DNA of 7,487 nt from Campylobacterales bacterium (GTDB taxonomy: Bacteria; Campylobacterota; Campylobacteria; Campylobacterales; Arcobacteraceae), in the NCBI GenBank assembly GCA_019752775.1, contig JAIELU010000188.1, positions 1 to 7,487 on the forward strand. Direction: 5' to 3'. The notes below the pieces were generated by a model. It worked only from the letters and a program-made list of their open reading frames with translations, was not told where the DNA came from and searched no databases. The translations under genes and the position numbers were made by a program. Positions 1-5,493 of this stretch are shown in pieces (within the stretch, counting starts at the first letter, position 1; the number at the start of each line of letters is the position of its first letter).

Positions 1-588
1 TTGTCTAATTTGATTAATCGCAACTTCAATTACATTTGGAGTAACTAATTCAGGTTCTTCCCAAATTGCATCAAGTAATTGCTCTTTTGAAACAATTTGA
101 TCTCTATGTCTTGCTAAGTGTGTTAAAACTTCAAAAGGTTTCCCTTTTAATTCGATTTCTTCACCAGCATATTCGATTTTTTCTTCATCAGGATTGATTA
201 TTAAATCATCAATTTCTATGATATTTGTTCCACCAAATCTAAGTCTTGCTTCGATTCTTGCTAGTAAAATATCAAAATCAAATGGTTTTTTAATAAAATC
301 ATCAGCACCTGATTTTAGTGCTTCAATTTCACTTTCTTTATCATCTCTTGCTGAGATAATAACAACAGCAGTTCTTGAACTTCTGTTTTTAACTAATTTA
401 CATAGTTCTATTCCGTCACCATCTGGTAACATCCAATCAGTTAGTACTAAATCATAGTTTCTAATGTCGATAAAGTATTCTGCATCTTTATAATTTTCAG
501 CAGTATCTACTTGATATCCAAAGTCTGAAAGACCTTCTTGTAGTGTTCTATTTAGTGTTATTTCGTCTTCAATAATTAAAATTCTCAT
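1..588 (-). CDS. hsrA: HsrA/CosR-type OmpR-family response regulator (3' end cut off by window)
   Basis: Cytoplasmic DNA-binding regulator; in H. pylori (HP1043/HsrA) and C. jejuni (Cj0355c/CosR) the orthologue is an essential orphan regulator of metabolic and oxidative-stress genes. Residues 1-196 are visible; the family is about 223 residues long, so roughly 27 C-terminal residues (the wing) lie outside the window. The receiver domain covers about 1-115, with acidic pair E7/D8, D51 in TDWMLPDGDG, S79 and K101 in KKPF. The winged-helix domain starts near 122; FEVLTHLARHRDQ (152-164), EQLLDAIWEEPE (169-180) and recognition helix NVIEVAINQIRQ (185-196) match my memory of the H. pylori protein almost residue for residue. 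The ATG at 588-586 is preceded by AAGGA with a 6-base spacer. It is divergent from peb4. Odd: the canonical phosphoacceptor residues, lost in the Helicobacter and Campylobacter proteins, are all present here. The orthology call is firm; the mode of activation is unknown. Confidence 0.93.
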   Translation of the reverse strand, partial: MRILIIEDEITLNRTLQEGLSDFGYQVDTAENYKDAEYFIDIRNYDLVLTDWMLPDGDGIELCKLVKNRSSRTAVVIISARDDKESEIEALKSGADDFIKKPFDFDILLARIEARLRFGGTNIIEIDDLIINPDEEKIEYAGEEIELKGKPFEVLTHLARHRDQIVSKEQLLDAIWEEPELVTPNVIEVAINQIRQ

Positions 589-602
589 TATTATTCCTTA
601 AA

Positions 603-619
603 TTTAAGTTAAGTTTAAA
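603..619 (+). promoter_or_regulatory. Possible HsrA box in the hsrA leader
   Basis: TTTAAG (603-608) and TTTAAA (614-619) are direct repeats exactly 11 bp apart. I recall the H. pylori HsrA/HP1043 site as two TTTAAG half-sites separated by about 5 bp. The site falls between the predicted hsrA start near 623 and the ATG, where binding could repress. TTTAA is common in DNA this AT-rich, so chance is a real alternative. Confidence 0.35.
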
Positions 620-629
620 TTTTGACGGA

Positions 630-638
630 ATTGTATCA
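630..638 (-). promoter_or_regulatory. Extended -10 promoter of hsrA
   Basis: Read on the minus strand, 638 to 630 is TGATACAAT: a TGn extension plus a TACAAT hexamer (5 of 6 matches to TATAAT). It predicts a start near 623 and a leader of about 35 bases holding the AAGGA ribosome site. No good -35 is seen at 16-17 bp, only T/A-rich sequence, which is usual for housekeeping promoters in Campylobacterota. Confidence 0.6.
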
Positions 639-652
639 TAAAAATTTCGAAA

Positions 653-669
653 TTTAAAGTATTTTTAAG
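653..669 (+). promoter_or_regulatory. Possible HsrA box over the hsrA -35 region
   Basis: TTTAAA (653-658) and TTTAAG (664-669) again stand 11 bp apart. Relative to the predicted hsrA start near 623 the site covers about -30 to -46, a position used by OmpR-type activators. With the visible part of the recognition helix unchanged from H. pylori as far as I can recall it, autoregulation through this site is plausible but unproven; AT-rich background is the caveat. Confidence 0.4.
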
Positions 670-680
670 CTAAATTTTAA

Positions 681-706
681 AATTTATAAAATAGGAATTT
701 ATAAAA
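681..706. repeat. Short tandem direct repeat, 15-bp period
   Basis: AATTTATAAAA occurs at 681-691 and again at 696-706, separated by TAGG. It sits in the hsrA/peb4 divergent interval upstream of both promoters. It could be an UP-like or curved AT element, or simply low-complexity sequence. Confidence 0.4.
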
Positions 707-720
707 CTAAAATATTATAT

Positions 721-736
721 AAAAATAGCTATTTTT
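721..736. repeat. Perfect 16-bp palindrome
   Basis: AAAAATAGCTATTTTT is a perfect inverted repeat with no spacer, about 50-64 bp upstream of the predicted peb4 transcription start. It has the symmetry of a dimeric-regulator operator, but all bases outside the central GC are A/T and no family is recognisable. Confidence 0.4.
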
Positions 737-769
737 TAGTGATAAATCAACTGTTTATTAACTATGAAT

Positions 770-778
770 TGATAAAAT
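770..778 (+). promoter_or_regulatory. Extended -10 promoter of the peb4-fba operon
   Basis: TGATAAAAT has a TGn extension and a TAAAAT hexamer (5 of 6). It predicts transcription from about 785, giving a leader of about 23 bases that contains AAGGA just before the ATG at 808. No clear -35 is present. A start near 785 would exclude the in-frame ATG at 739 as the translation start. Confidence 0.55.
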
Positions 779-807
779 ACGCAAAATATAAAATCCCAAG
801 GAAAATT

Positions 808-1611
808 ATGAAAAGAATAGTAACAAGTTTGGTTGCATCAATAGTTTTAGTAACTGTTTTGAATGCAAGTGATTATGGTTCAGTTGATGGTGATGCAATT
901 ACAAAACAAGATATTGCAATGATTTTACAAGATCAAAGAATAGATTTTGATAAATTACCTGATACTTCAAAAAAACAAGTAATTGAACAAATTGTAAATA
1001 AAAAATTAATTGCAAAAAATGCAATTAAAAATGGAATTGAAAAAGATCCTCAATATGTTGAAGCAATGAATGGAATAAAAGAAGATTTAGCTCTTCAAGT
1101 TTGGCAAAAAAATGAAGTTGATAAATTAAAATTTACAGATCAAGACAAAAAAGATTTTTTTGAAAAAAATAAAGACAAATTTGTAATGCCTGAGATTTTA
1201 GAATCAAGACATATTTTAGTAAAAACAGAAGCGGAAGCAAAAGCTATTATCATAGAACTTGATAAAGCTGTAAAAAAAGAAGACAAATTTACTGAATTAG
1301 CAAAAACTAAATCAGCGGATGCAACTGCTCAAAATGGTGGATATTTAGGAAAAGTTCCTGCTGATAAATTAGTTCCTGAATTTACAGCTGCTGCAAAAGC
1401 ATTAGCAAAAAATACATATTCTAAAACACCTGTAAAAACTGAATTTGGTTATCATATAATTTTCTTAAAAGACAAAACAGCTCCAAAAGCATTAACTTAT
1501 GCTGAAGTTGAACCAAAAATTTCTCAAATTTTAGTTGGAAATGCTTTTAGTAAAAAAATAAAAGAATTAACTGACGAATTAAAAAAAGACGCAAAAATAG
1601 TTATTAAATAA
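808..1611 (+). CDS. peb4: PEB4-type periplasmic parvulin peptidyl-prolyl isomerase/chaperone
   Basis: SurA-like chaperone and peptidyl-prolyl cis-trans isomerase that assists outer-membrane protein folding in the periplasm; orthologue of C. jejuni PEB4 (Cj0596) and H. pylori HP0175. The protein has 267 residues. Residues 1-20 are a signal peptide (MKR, hydrophobic core, likely cleavage after VLNA). A helical chaperone region follows (about 30-125). The parvulin domain covers about 130-222, with ESRHILVKT (132-140, conserved His135), NGGYLG (176-181) and FGYHIIFL (213-220). A lysine-rich helical tail ends the protein. The ATG at 808 is chosen over the in-frame ATG at 739 because it has AAGGA just upstream and begins a proper signal peptide; the 23 extra residues would bury that signal and begin upstream of the likely transcription start. 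fba follows after 9 bases, a pairing also known in Campylobacter and Helicobacter. It is divergent from hsrA and so may share its control region. Confidence 0.92.
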   Translation: MKRIVTSLVASIVLVTVLNASDYGSVDGDAITKQDIAMILQDQRIDFDKLPDTSKKQVIEQIVNKKLIAKNAIKNGIEKDPQYVEAMNGIKEDLALQVWQKNEVDKLKFTDQDKKDFFEKNKDKFVMPEILESRHILVKTEAEAKAIIIELDKAVKKEDKFTELAKTKSADATAQNGGYLGKVPADKLVPEFTAAAKALAKNTYSKTPVKTEFGYHIIFLKDKTAPKALTYAEVEPKISQILVGNAFSKKIKELTDELKKDAKIVIK

Positions 1612-1620
1612 GGGAATAAA

Positions 1621-2691
1621 ATGGGTGTATTAGATGTTGTAAAACCAGGAGTTTTAACTGGAAGTGAAGCAAAAAAACTTTTTGCATATGCAAAAGAGAA
1701 TAATTTTGCAATTCCTGCTGTAAATGTAGTTGGAACAGATTCTGTAAATGCTGTTTTAGAAGTTGCAGCAAAAGTTAATTCACCAATTATTATCCAATTT
1801 TCAAATGGTGGAGCAGGTTTTTATGCTGGAAAAGGTTTGAAAACTGCTAATGCTGCAATTCTAGGTGGAATTAGTGGCGCAAACCATGTTCATATGATGG
1901 CAGAAGCTTATGGAATTCCTGTGATTTTACATACAGACCATGCTGCTAAAAAACTTTTACCTTGGATTGATGGATTATTAGAAGCAGGTACTAAACATTT
2001 TGAAAAAACTGGACGACCTTTATTTACTTCTCATATGCTTGATTTAAGTGAAGAGCCTTTAGAAGAAAATATCGGAATTTGTGTTGAGTATTTCAAACAA
2101 ATGAATGCGCTTGATATGATGCTTGAGATTGAACTTGGAATCACTGGTGGTGAAGAAGATGGTGTTGATAACTCTGATGTTGATAATGCTTTACTTTATA
2201 CACAACCAGAAGAAGTTTGTTATGCTTATGAAAAATTAAACCAAGTTGGTGAAAATTTTACAATAGCTGCAAGTTTTGGAAATGTTCATGGTGTTTATAA
2301 ACCAGGAAATGTTCAACTAAGTCCAAAAATTTTAGATAATTCTCAAAAATATATTCAAAATAAAATCGGAACATCATCATCTCAACCAGTTGATTTTGTA
2401 TTCCATGGTGGTTCAGGATCTTTACTTGAAGAAATCAGAGAAGCTATTACTTATGGTGTTATTAAAATGAATATTGACACAGATACGCAATGGGCAACTT
2501 GGGATGGTGTAAGAGCTTACGAAGCTAAATATCATGGATATTTACAAGGTCAAATCGGAAACCCAGAAGGTGCTGATAAACCTAATAAAAACTATTACGA
2601 TCCAAGAAAATGGATTCGAGCTGGGCAAGAAACTATGATTGCTAGACTTGAAGTTGCATTTTCTGATTTATGTGCTTTAAATAAAAATTAA
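1621..2691 (+). CDS. fba: Class II (zinc) fructose-1,6-bisphosphate aldolase
   Basis: Cytoplasmic enzyme that interconverts fructose-1,6-bisphosphate with glyceraldehyde-3-phosphate and dihydroxyacetone phosphate. Because Campylobacterota commonly lack phosphofructokinase, the gluconeogenic direction is likely the main one (inference from the group). Its 356 residues compare with 359 for E. coli FbaA, to which it aligns from end to end. HTDHAAKK (104-111) holds catalytic Asp106 and zinc ligand His107; LEIELG (168-173) holds Glu171; NVHGVYKPGN (221-230) holds zinc ligand His223; FHGGSGS (261-267) holds zinc ligand His262; NIDTDTQWATW (284-294) binds phosphate and substrate. No key residue is missing. 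The ATG has an AAGGGA ribosome site overlapping the peb4 stop, so the two genes are almost surely co-transcribed. The gene ends at a terminator shared with the convergent regulator. Confidence 0.97.
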   Translation: MGVLDVVKPGVLTGSEAKKLFAYAKENNFAIPAVNVVGTDSVNAVLEVAAKVNSPIIIQFSNGGAGFYAGKGLKTANAAILGGISGANHVHMMAEAYGIPVILHTDHAAKKLLPWIDGLLEAGTKHFEKTGRPLFTSHMLDLSEEPLEENIGICVEYFKQMNALDMMLEIELGITGGEEDGVDNSDVDNALLYTQPEEVCYAYEKLNQVGENFTIAASFGNVHGVYKPGNVQLSPKILDNSQKYIQNKIGTSSSQPVDFVFHGGSGSLLEEIREAITYGVIKMNIDTDTQWATWDGVRAYEAKYHGYLQGQIGNPEGADKPNKNYYDPRKWIRAGQETMIARLEVAFSDLCALNKN

Positions 2692-2695
2692 TATT

Positions 2696-2730
2696 ATGAT
2701 AAAAAGATCTTACTCAGGTCTTTTTATCAT
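2696..2730. terminator. Bidirectional intrinsic terminator shared by fba and the response regulator
   Basis: 2696-2710 pairs with 2716-2730 around a 5-base loop (2711-2715). The stem has 15 pairs on the plus strand, including one U-G wobble at 2708/2718 that becomes an A-C mismatch on the minus strand. An A5 tract faces a T5 tract, so it reads as a terminator both ways. It overlaps the last codons of the minus-strand regulator, whose TAA lies at 2712-2710 at the loop edge. Confidence 0.75.
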
Positions 2731-3369
2731 ATAACCACTTCCTCGAATATTTTTTATAAAATCTTCTTTTAAAACAGTTTTTACCCTATTAACTTCAGCT
2801 CTTATTGTTGCATTATCGATATAATCATCATTCCAAACATAGTTTCTAAACATATCATAATTTACAACTAAGCTTCTATTTAAGGCTAAAAGTTCAATTA
2901 TTTGAAGTTGCCGCTTTGGTAAAATATGTGGTTCATTATTAAATAAAAGGGTCATTGTTTCGGCATCAAAACTATAATTTTTTGAAAGTCTTTTATGTCT
3001 TTGTGGAACTATTCTTGTTTTTAAAATTTTATTAATTCGTAAAGTTAACTCTTTTAGATGAAATGGTTTTTTCAAATAATCAAAACATCCCAAATCAAAA
3101 GCTCTTGAAATCTCTTCAATATCAATGAGTGCGGAAATATAAATAGTTGGAACCATTCTTTTTTGTTCATGTAATTTTTCTAAAATAGTAAATCCATCAA
3201 TATCAGGAAGATTTATATCTAAAATCAGTAAATCAAATTTCTCTTTTTCTAAAATTGCTAATGATTCCATTCCTGTTTTTGCGCTAATTATCACATGTCC
3301 TGTTGAGGCAATATATTCTGTAATCATCTCATTTAACATAATATCATCTTCAACTAATAAAATTTTCAT
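2710..3369 (-). CDS. OmpR/PhoB-family response regulator, partner of the FIST kinase
   Basis: Cytoplasmic transcription factor of 219 residues, the usual length. The receiver domain spans about 1-115 with acidic residues E7/D8/D9, phosphoacceptor D51 in LILDINLPDIDG, S79 and K101 in KKPF. The winged-helix DNA-binding domain spans about 125-217, with PKRQLQIIELL leading into it, NATIRAEVNRVK as the likely recognition helix and IRGSGYMIKRPE as the wing. Its ATG overlaps the stop of the upstream kinase gene (ATGA), with a strong AAAGGAG ribosome site inside the kinase's last codons; this indicates translational coupling and a cognate pair. Its 3' end runs into the terminator shared with fba. Its targets are not known; the 11-bp repeat array upstream of the aldehyde dehydrogenase is the most attractive candidate (inference). 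Confidence 0.93.
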   Translation of the reverse strand: MKILLVEDDIMLNEMITEYIASTGHVIISAKTGMESLAILEKEKFDLLILDINLPDIDGFTILEKLHEQKRMVPTIYISALIDIEEISRAFDLGCFDYLKKPFHLKELTLRINKILKTRIVPQRHKRLSKNYSFDAETMTLLFNNEPHILPKRQLQIIELLALNRSLVVNYDMFRNYVWNDDYIDNATIRAEVNRVKTVLKEDFIKNIRGSGYMIKRPE

Positions 3370-5273
3370 AATACTCCTTTAAAAGTGTAAGTGAATGAAG
3401 CCCAATTTTCACCAGATTCTAATTTAATTCCAACATTCTCTTCACTACAGATTCTTTTTACTAAATTTAATCCAAGTCCAAATCCATCTTTTGAAATCTC
3501 TTCTCTATAATACTCTTCAAATATTTTTTGAGGATCTAATATTTGAACAGAACGACTCTCAATTATAAAATCACAATCATTATTATTCATTTCTAATTTT
3601 ATGATTATTGTTTCATTTGGCAATGTATATTTAATTGCATTTGTTAAATTATTATCAACGATTCTTTGAAGTTTTATCTCATTAAAATTTAAAATAATTT
3701 TATCTTTTTTATTTTTAAATAGAAATTCCGATTTAACTCTAAGAGCTGAAGATGAAAAAAAATCAATTCTTGCTCTTACAAAATCAACTAAATCTATATC
3801 ATGTGTTGCATGATTTACTTGGTCTTTTTTTACAAGATAACTTAAATCATCATATATACTAAAAATATTTTTCATGGCAACTTCAATATTTGATAGATAT
3901 TTATTTTTTCCATATTCCATTTCAAACATTTCAATATTTCCCATAATTACAGATAAAGGAGTATTTGTTTCATGAACGGCATGTTTTAAAAACTGTTTTT
4001 GTGATGCTATCAAATTTTGAGCATAAATATTTCCATTTTCAAGCTCTTGTGATTGAATATTATAATCATTTGATGATTGTTGAATAAGATGTGTTAAAGC
4101 TTGCAGACTTTTTGCATGGTCTGTTAATTTTGTATTTTCAATATCATCCATTGGTTCTACTTTATAATTTACTTCATCTTTTTCACTTAATGCTAAAATA
4201 GTTAAGGTTTGATTTAAAAGTTCATTATTCCCACAATTATGATAAAACTCACCATATGTAAAAAATCCAGCAGTTGGAGCAATTTTTGAAAAAGGTTTTA
4301 TTTCAATATCAATCAAATCAGGCATATATCTTCGTCTTGCCATACATGCATATATAAAAAATGTTTCCGTATCTTTAATGCAACATTTTGAAAATAAAGA
4401 TTTAAGTGGATTACTCATAATTAACTCAACATTCCCAAAACCTAGTTTTACAATATCTCCTTTATGAAGATTTCCAGCAAAACTTAAACTTCCATCTTCA
4501 TGTTTTGCAATAACTGCTCTTGCTAAAGGAATATTGTTTTTTTGTATAATTAAAGGAAATTCAATACCCGTTGCAGGAAGTGAACTAGCTACATATTCAC
4601 CTAAATATTTTTCATAAAAATCTAAAGGGGTAAGTCCTGAAATTTTATAAACTCTATTTCCAATAACTTCTTCAATAGTATGCTCAATTCCAATTGGTGA
4701 CCAATTGAAATTATAAGCATTACAAACTTCTAATTTGTCAGAATTAAGAGAAACCCCAACTGCTCCTTGAGTTAAGATTGTATCTTGGCATGAAATAAAA
4801 GTTTGTGTAAAGTGAGCATTATCTCCCGCCATTCCTCCAGCTATTATTACTTTATTATTAATAAAACTAATTCCATTTAGAAATTCTTCACCGTTTGTTT
4901 TTGCTCCATCGGTAAATGTAATTAAAAGTTTTGTATCTTCTTCACAAAGTTGTATTGCCAACTCTTTTCCATTTGAAAAAGAGTCAGATTCGTTTACATA
5001 AGCAATTTTTAGTGAAGTTTTTTCAAAAGTTGTAATTGCAACTACAGTTTTTAGTGTACTAATCGTTTCATTGTTAATTTCTCCATCAGTTGATGAACCA
5101 ATACAAATAGCTTGAGGCAACTCTTTTGTAATAAGATTTATTGTCTTTTCTAAAATTTCTTTTTTTTCTCCACAAAATATTTGAATCAAGAGGTTTTTTT
5201 CTTTTTTAAAAAAAGAAAAATCAATTGTTGAATCAAGTGCTTTATTGTTGAGTGTATAATTATATGTTTTCAT
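3366..5273 (-). CDS. Soluble FIST-domain sensor histidine kinase
   Basis: Sensor kinase of 635 residues with no signal peptide or membrane segment, so it should sense a cytoplasmic signal. The FIST N domain spans about 28-215, including the typical GSSTDGEI (59-66) and AGGMAGDN (145-152). The FIST C domain spans about 216-355, including LTPLDFYEKYLGE (214-226), CMARRRYM (310-317) and GFFTYGEFYH (336-345). FIST domains are thought to bind small ligands, possibly amino acids; the ligand here is unknown. A helical linker (about 375-428) leads to the HisKA helix with phosphoacceptor His434 in HAVHETNTPLS. The ATPase domain has an N box (RIVDNNLTNAIKYT, 537-550) and a G2 box (DGFGLGLNLVK, 596-606), but the Asp-containing G1 box is not recognisable. 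An in-frame TGA at 5306-5304 leaves the ATG at 5273 as the only sensible start; it has no ribosome site and may be leaderless. The gene overlaps the regulator by 4 bases. Confidence 0.92.
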   Translation of the reverse strand: MKTYNYTLNNKALDSTIDFSFFKKEKNLLIQIFCGEKKEILEKTINLITKELPQAICIGSSTDGEINNETISTLKTVVAITTFEKTSLKIAYVNESDSFSNGKELAIQLCEEDTKLLITFTDGAKTNGEEFLNGISFINNKVIIAGGMAGDNAHFTQTFISCQDTILTQGAVGVSLNSDKLEVCNAYNFNWSPIGIEHTIEEVIGNRVYKISGLTPLDFYEKYLGEYVASSLPATGIEFPLIIQKNNIPLARAVIAKHEDGSLSFAGNLHKGDIVKLGFGNVELIMSNPLKSLFSKCCIKDTETFFIYACMARRRYMPDLIDIEIKPFSKIAPTAGFFTYGEFYHNCGNNELLNQTLTILALSEKDEVNYKVEPMDDIENTKLTDHAKSLQALTHLIQQSSNDYNIQSQELENGNIYAQNLIASQKQFLKHAVHETNTPLSVIMGNIEMFEMEYGKNKYLSNIEVAMKNIFSIYDDLSYLVKKDQVNHATHDIDLVDFVRARIDFFSSSALRVKSEFLFKNKKDKIILNFNEIKLQRIVDNNLTNAIKYTLPNETIIIKLEMNNNDCDFIIESRSVQILDPQKIFEEYYREEISKDGFGLGLNLVKRICSEENVGIKLESGENWASFTYTFKGVL

Positions 5274-5279
5274 AAAAAA

Positions 5280-5307
5280 ATTGTAGCAGATATTTTGAAA
5301 AATTCAA
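5280..5307 (-). promoter_or_regulatory. Promoter of the FIST kinase operon, predicted leaderless
   Basis: On the minus strand TGCTACAAT (5288-5280) is an extended -10, with TTGAAT (5307-5302) as a -35-like hexamer at a 16-bp spacing. With base 5280 as -7, the predicted start is 5273, the A of the kinase ATG. Six T residues fill the gap and no Shine-Dalgarno sequence exists. Confidence 0.6.
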
Positions 5308-5332
5308 AGAAAAAAAATCATTAAAAAGCTCG

Positions 5333-5347
5333 AAAATACGGTATTTT
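5333..5347. promoter_or_regulatory. 15-bp palindrome, possible operator
   Basis: AAAATAC-G-GTATTTT is a perfect 7-bp inverted repeat around one base. It lies about 60-74 bp upstream of the predicted kinase start and about 18 bp before the 11-bp repeat array, between the two divergent promoters. The symmetry suits a dimeric regulator; I cannot name a family from it. Confidence 0.45.
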
Positions 5348-5365
5348 GTAACAATTCTTATCACC

Positions 5366-5409
5366 GCTATACTTATGCTATACTATAGCTTTATTCACGC
5401 TATACTTCT
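5366..5409 (+). repeat. Four-unit 11-bp direct-repeat array, candidate response-regulator binding site
   Basis: GCTATACTT (5366-5374), GCTATACTA (5377-5385), GCTTTATTC (5388-5396, degenerate, 6 of 9 matches) and GCTATACTT (5399-5407) begin exactly 11 bp apart. They lie upstream of and next to the best -10 of the aldehyde dehydrogenase. OmpR/PhoB regulators bind head-to-tail on direct repeats of about 11 bp, and one is encoded by the divergent operon. Caution: the TATACT core also resembles a -10 hexamer, and TGCTATACT at 5376-5384 could itself be an extended -10. Confidence 0.6.
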
Positions 5410-5413
5410 CGTG

Positions 5414-5419
5414 TAGAAT
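5414..5419 (+). promoter_or_regulatory. Probable -10 of the aldehyde dehydrogenase promoter
   Basis: TAGAAT matches 5 of 6 bases of TATAAT and predicts a start near 5426 with a leader of about 68 bases. The repeat array would then cover about -60 to -17, taking the place of a -35 element, as expected for an activator-dependent promoter. Alternatives are TATACT in the array, for example 5368-5373 with TTGTAA (5346-5351) as -35, and TAAAAT (5445-5450). Confidence 0.4.
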
Positions 5420-5430
5420 TTCATTAAGCG

Positions 5431-5461
5431 AAAAGATAAGTTAATAAAATTAACGACTTTT
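5431..5461 (+). other. Possible stem-loop in the aldehyde dehydrogenase leader
   Basis: GTTAAT (5440-5445) and ATTAAC (5449-5454) pair around a 3-base AAA loop; AAAAG (5431-5435) can pair with CTTTT (5457-5461) across an internal loop. A short T run follows to 5462. After it comes an unstructured A-rich stretch and the AAAGGG ribosome site at 5482-5487. The stem is all A/T apart from two G-C pairs and may be weak. Confidence 0.3.
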
Positions 5462-5493
5462 TCCAAAAAACAAATAAACAAAAAGGGTATAAA

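Noticed and set aside
194..457. Plus-strand open frame of 87 codons
   Set aside because: It lies wholly opposite hsrA, whose receiver-domain translation is unmistakable; the plus-strand product is a serine/leucine-rich antisense shadow with no ribosome site.
739..807. 23-residue N-terminal extension of peb4 from an in-frame ATG at 739
   Set aside because: It would mask the signal peptide, has no ribosome site, and begins upstream of the predicted transcription start near 785. The ATG at 808 has AAGGA and starts the signal peptide.
5194..5220. T and A homopolymer runs near the start of the kinase gene, as possible phase-variation tracts or a hairpin
   Set aside because: The longest run is 7 bases, short for slippage switching in an AT-rich genome, and the runs are explained by the residues FFKKEK; the frame is intact.
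5346..5354. TTGTAACAA as a stand-alone regulator site
   Set aside because: It is only a 4-bp inverted repeat around one base, partly overlaps the larger palindrome, and could as well be a -35-like element; too short to call separately.
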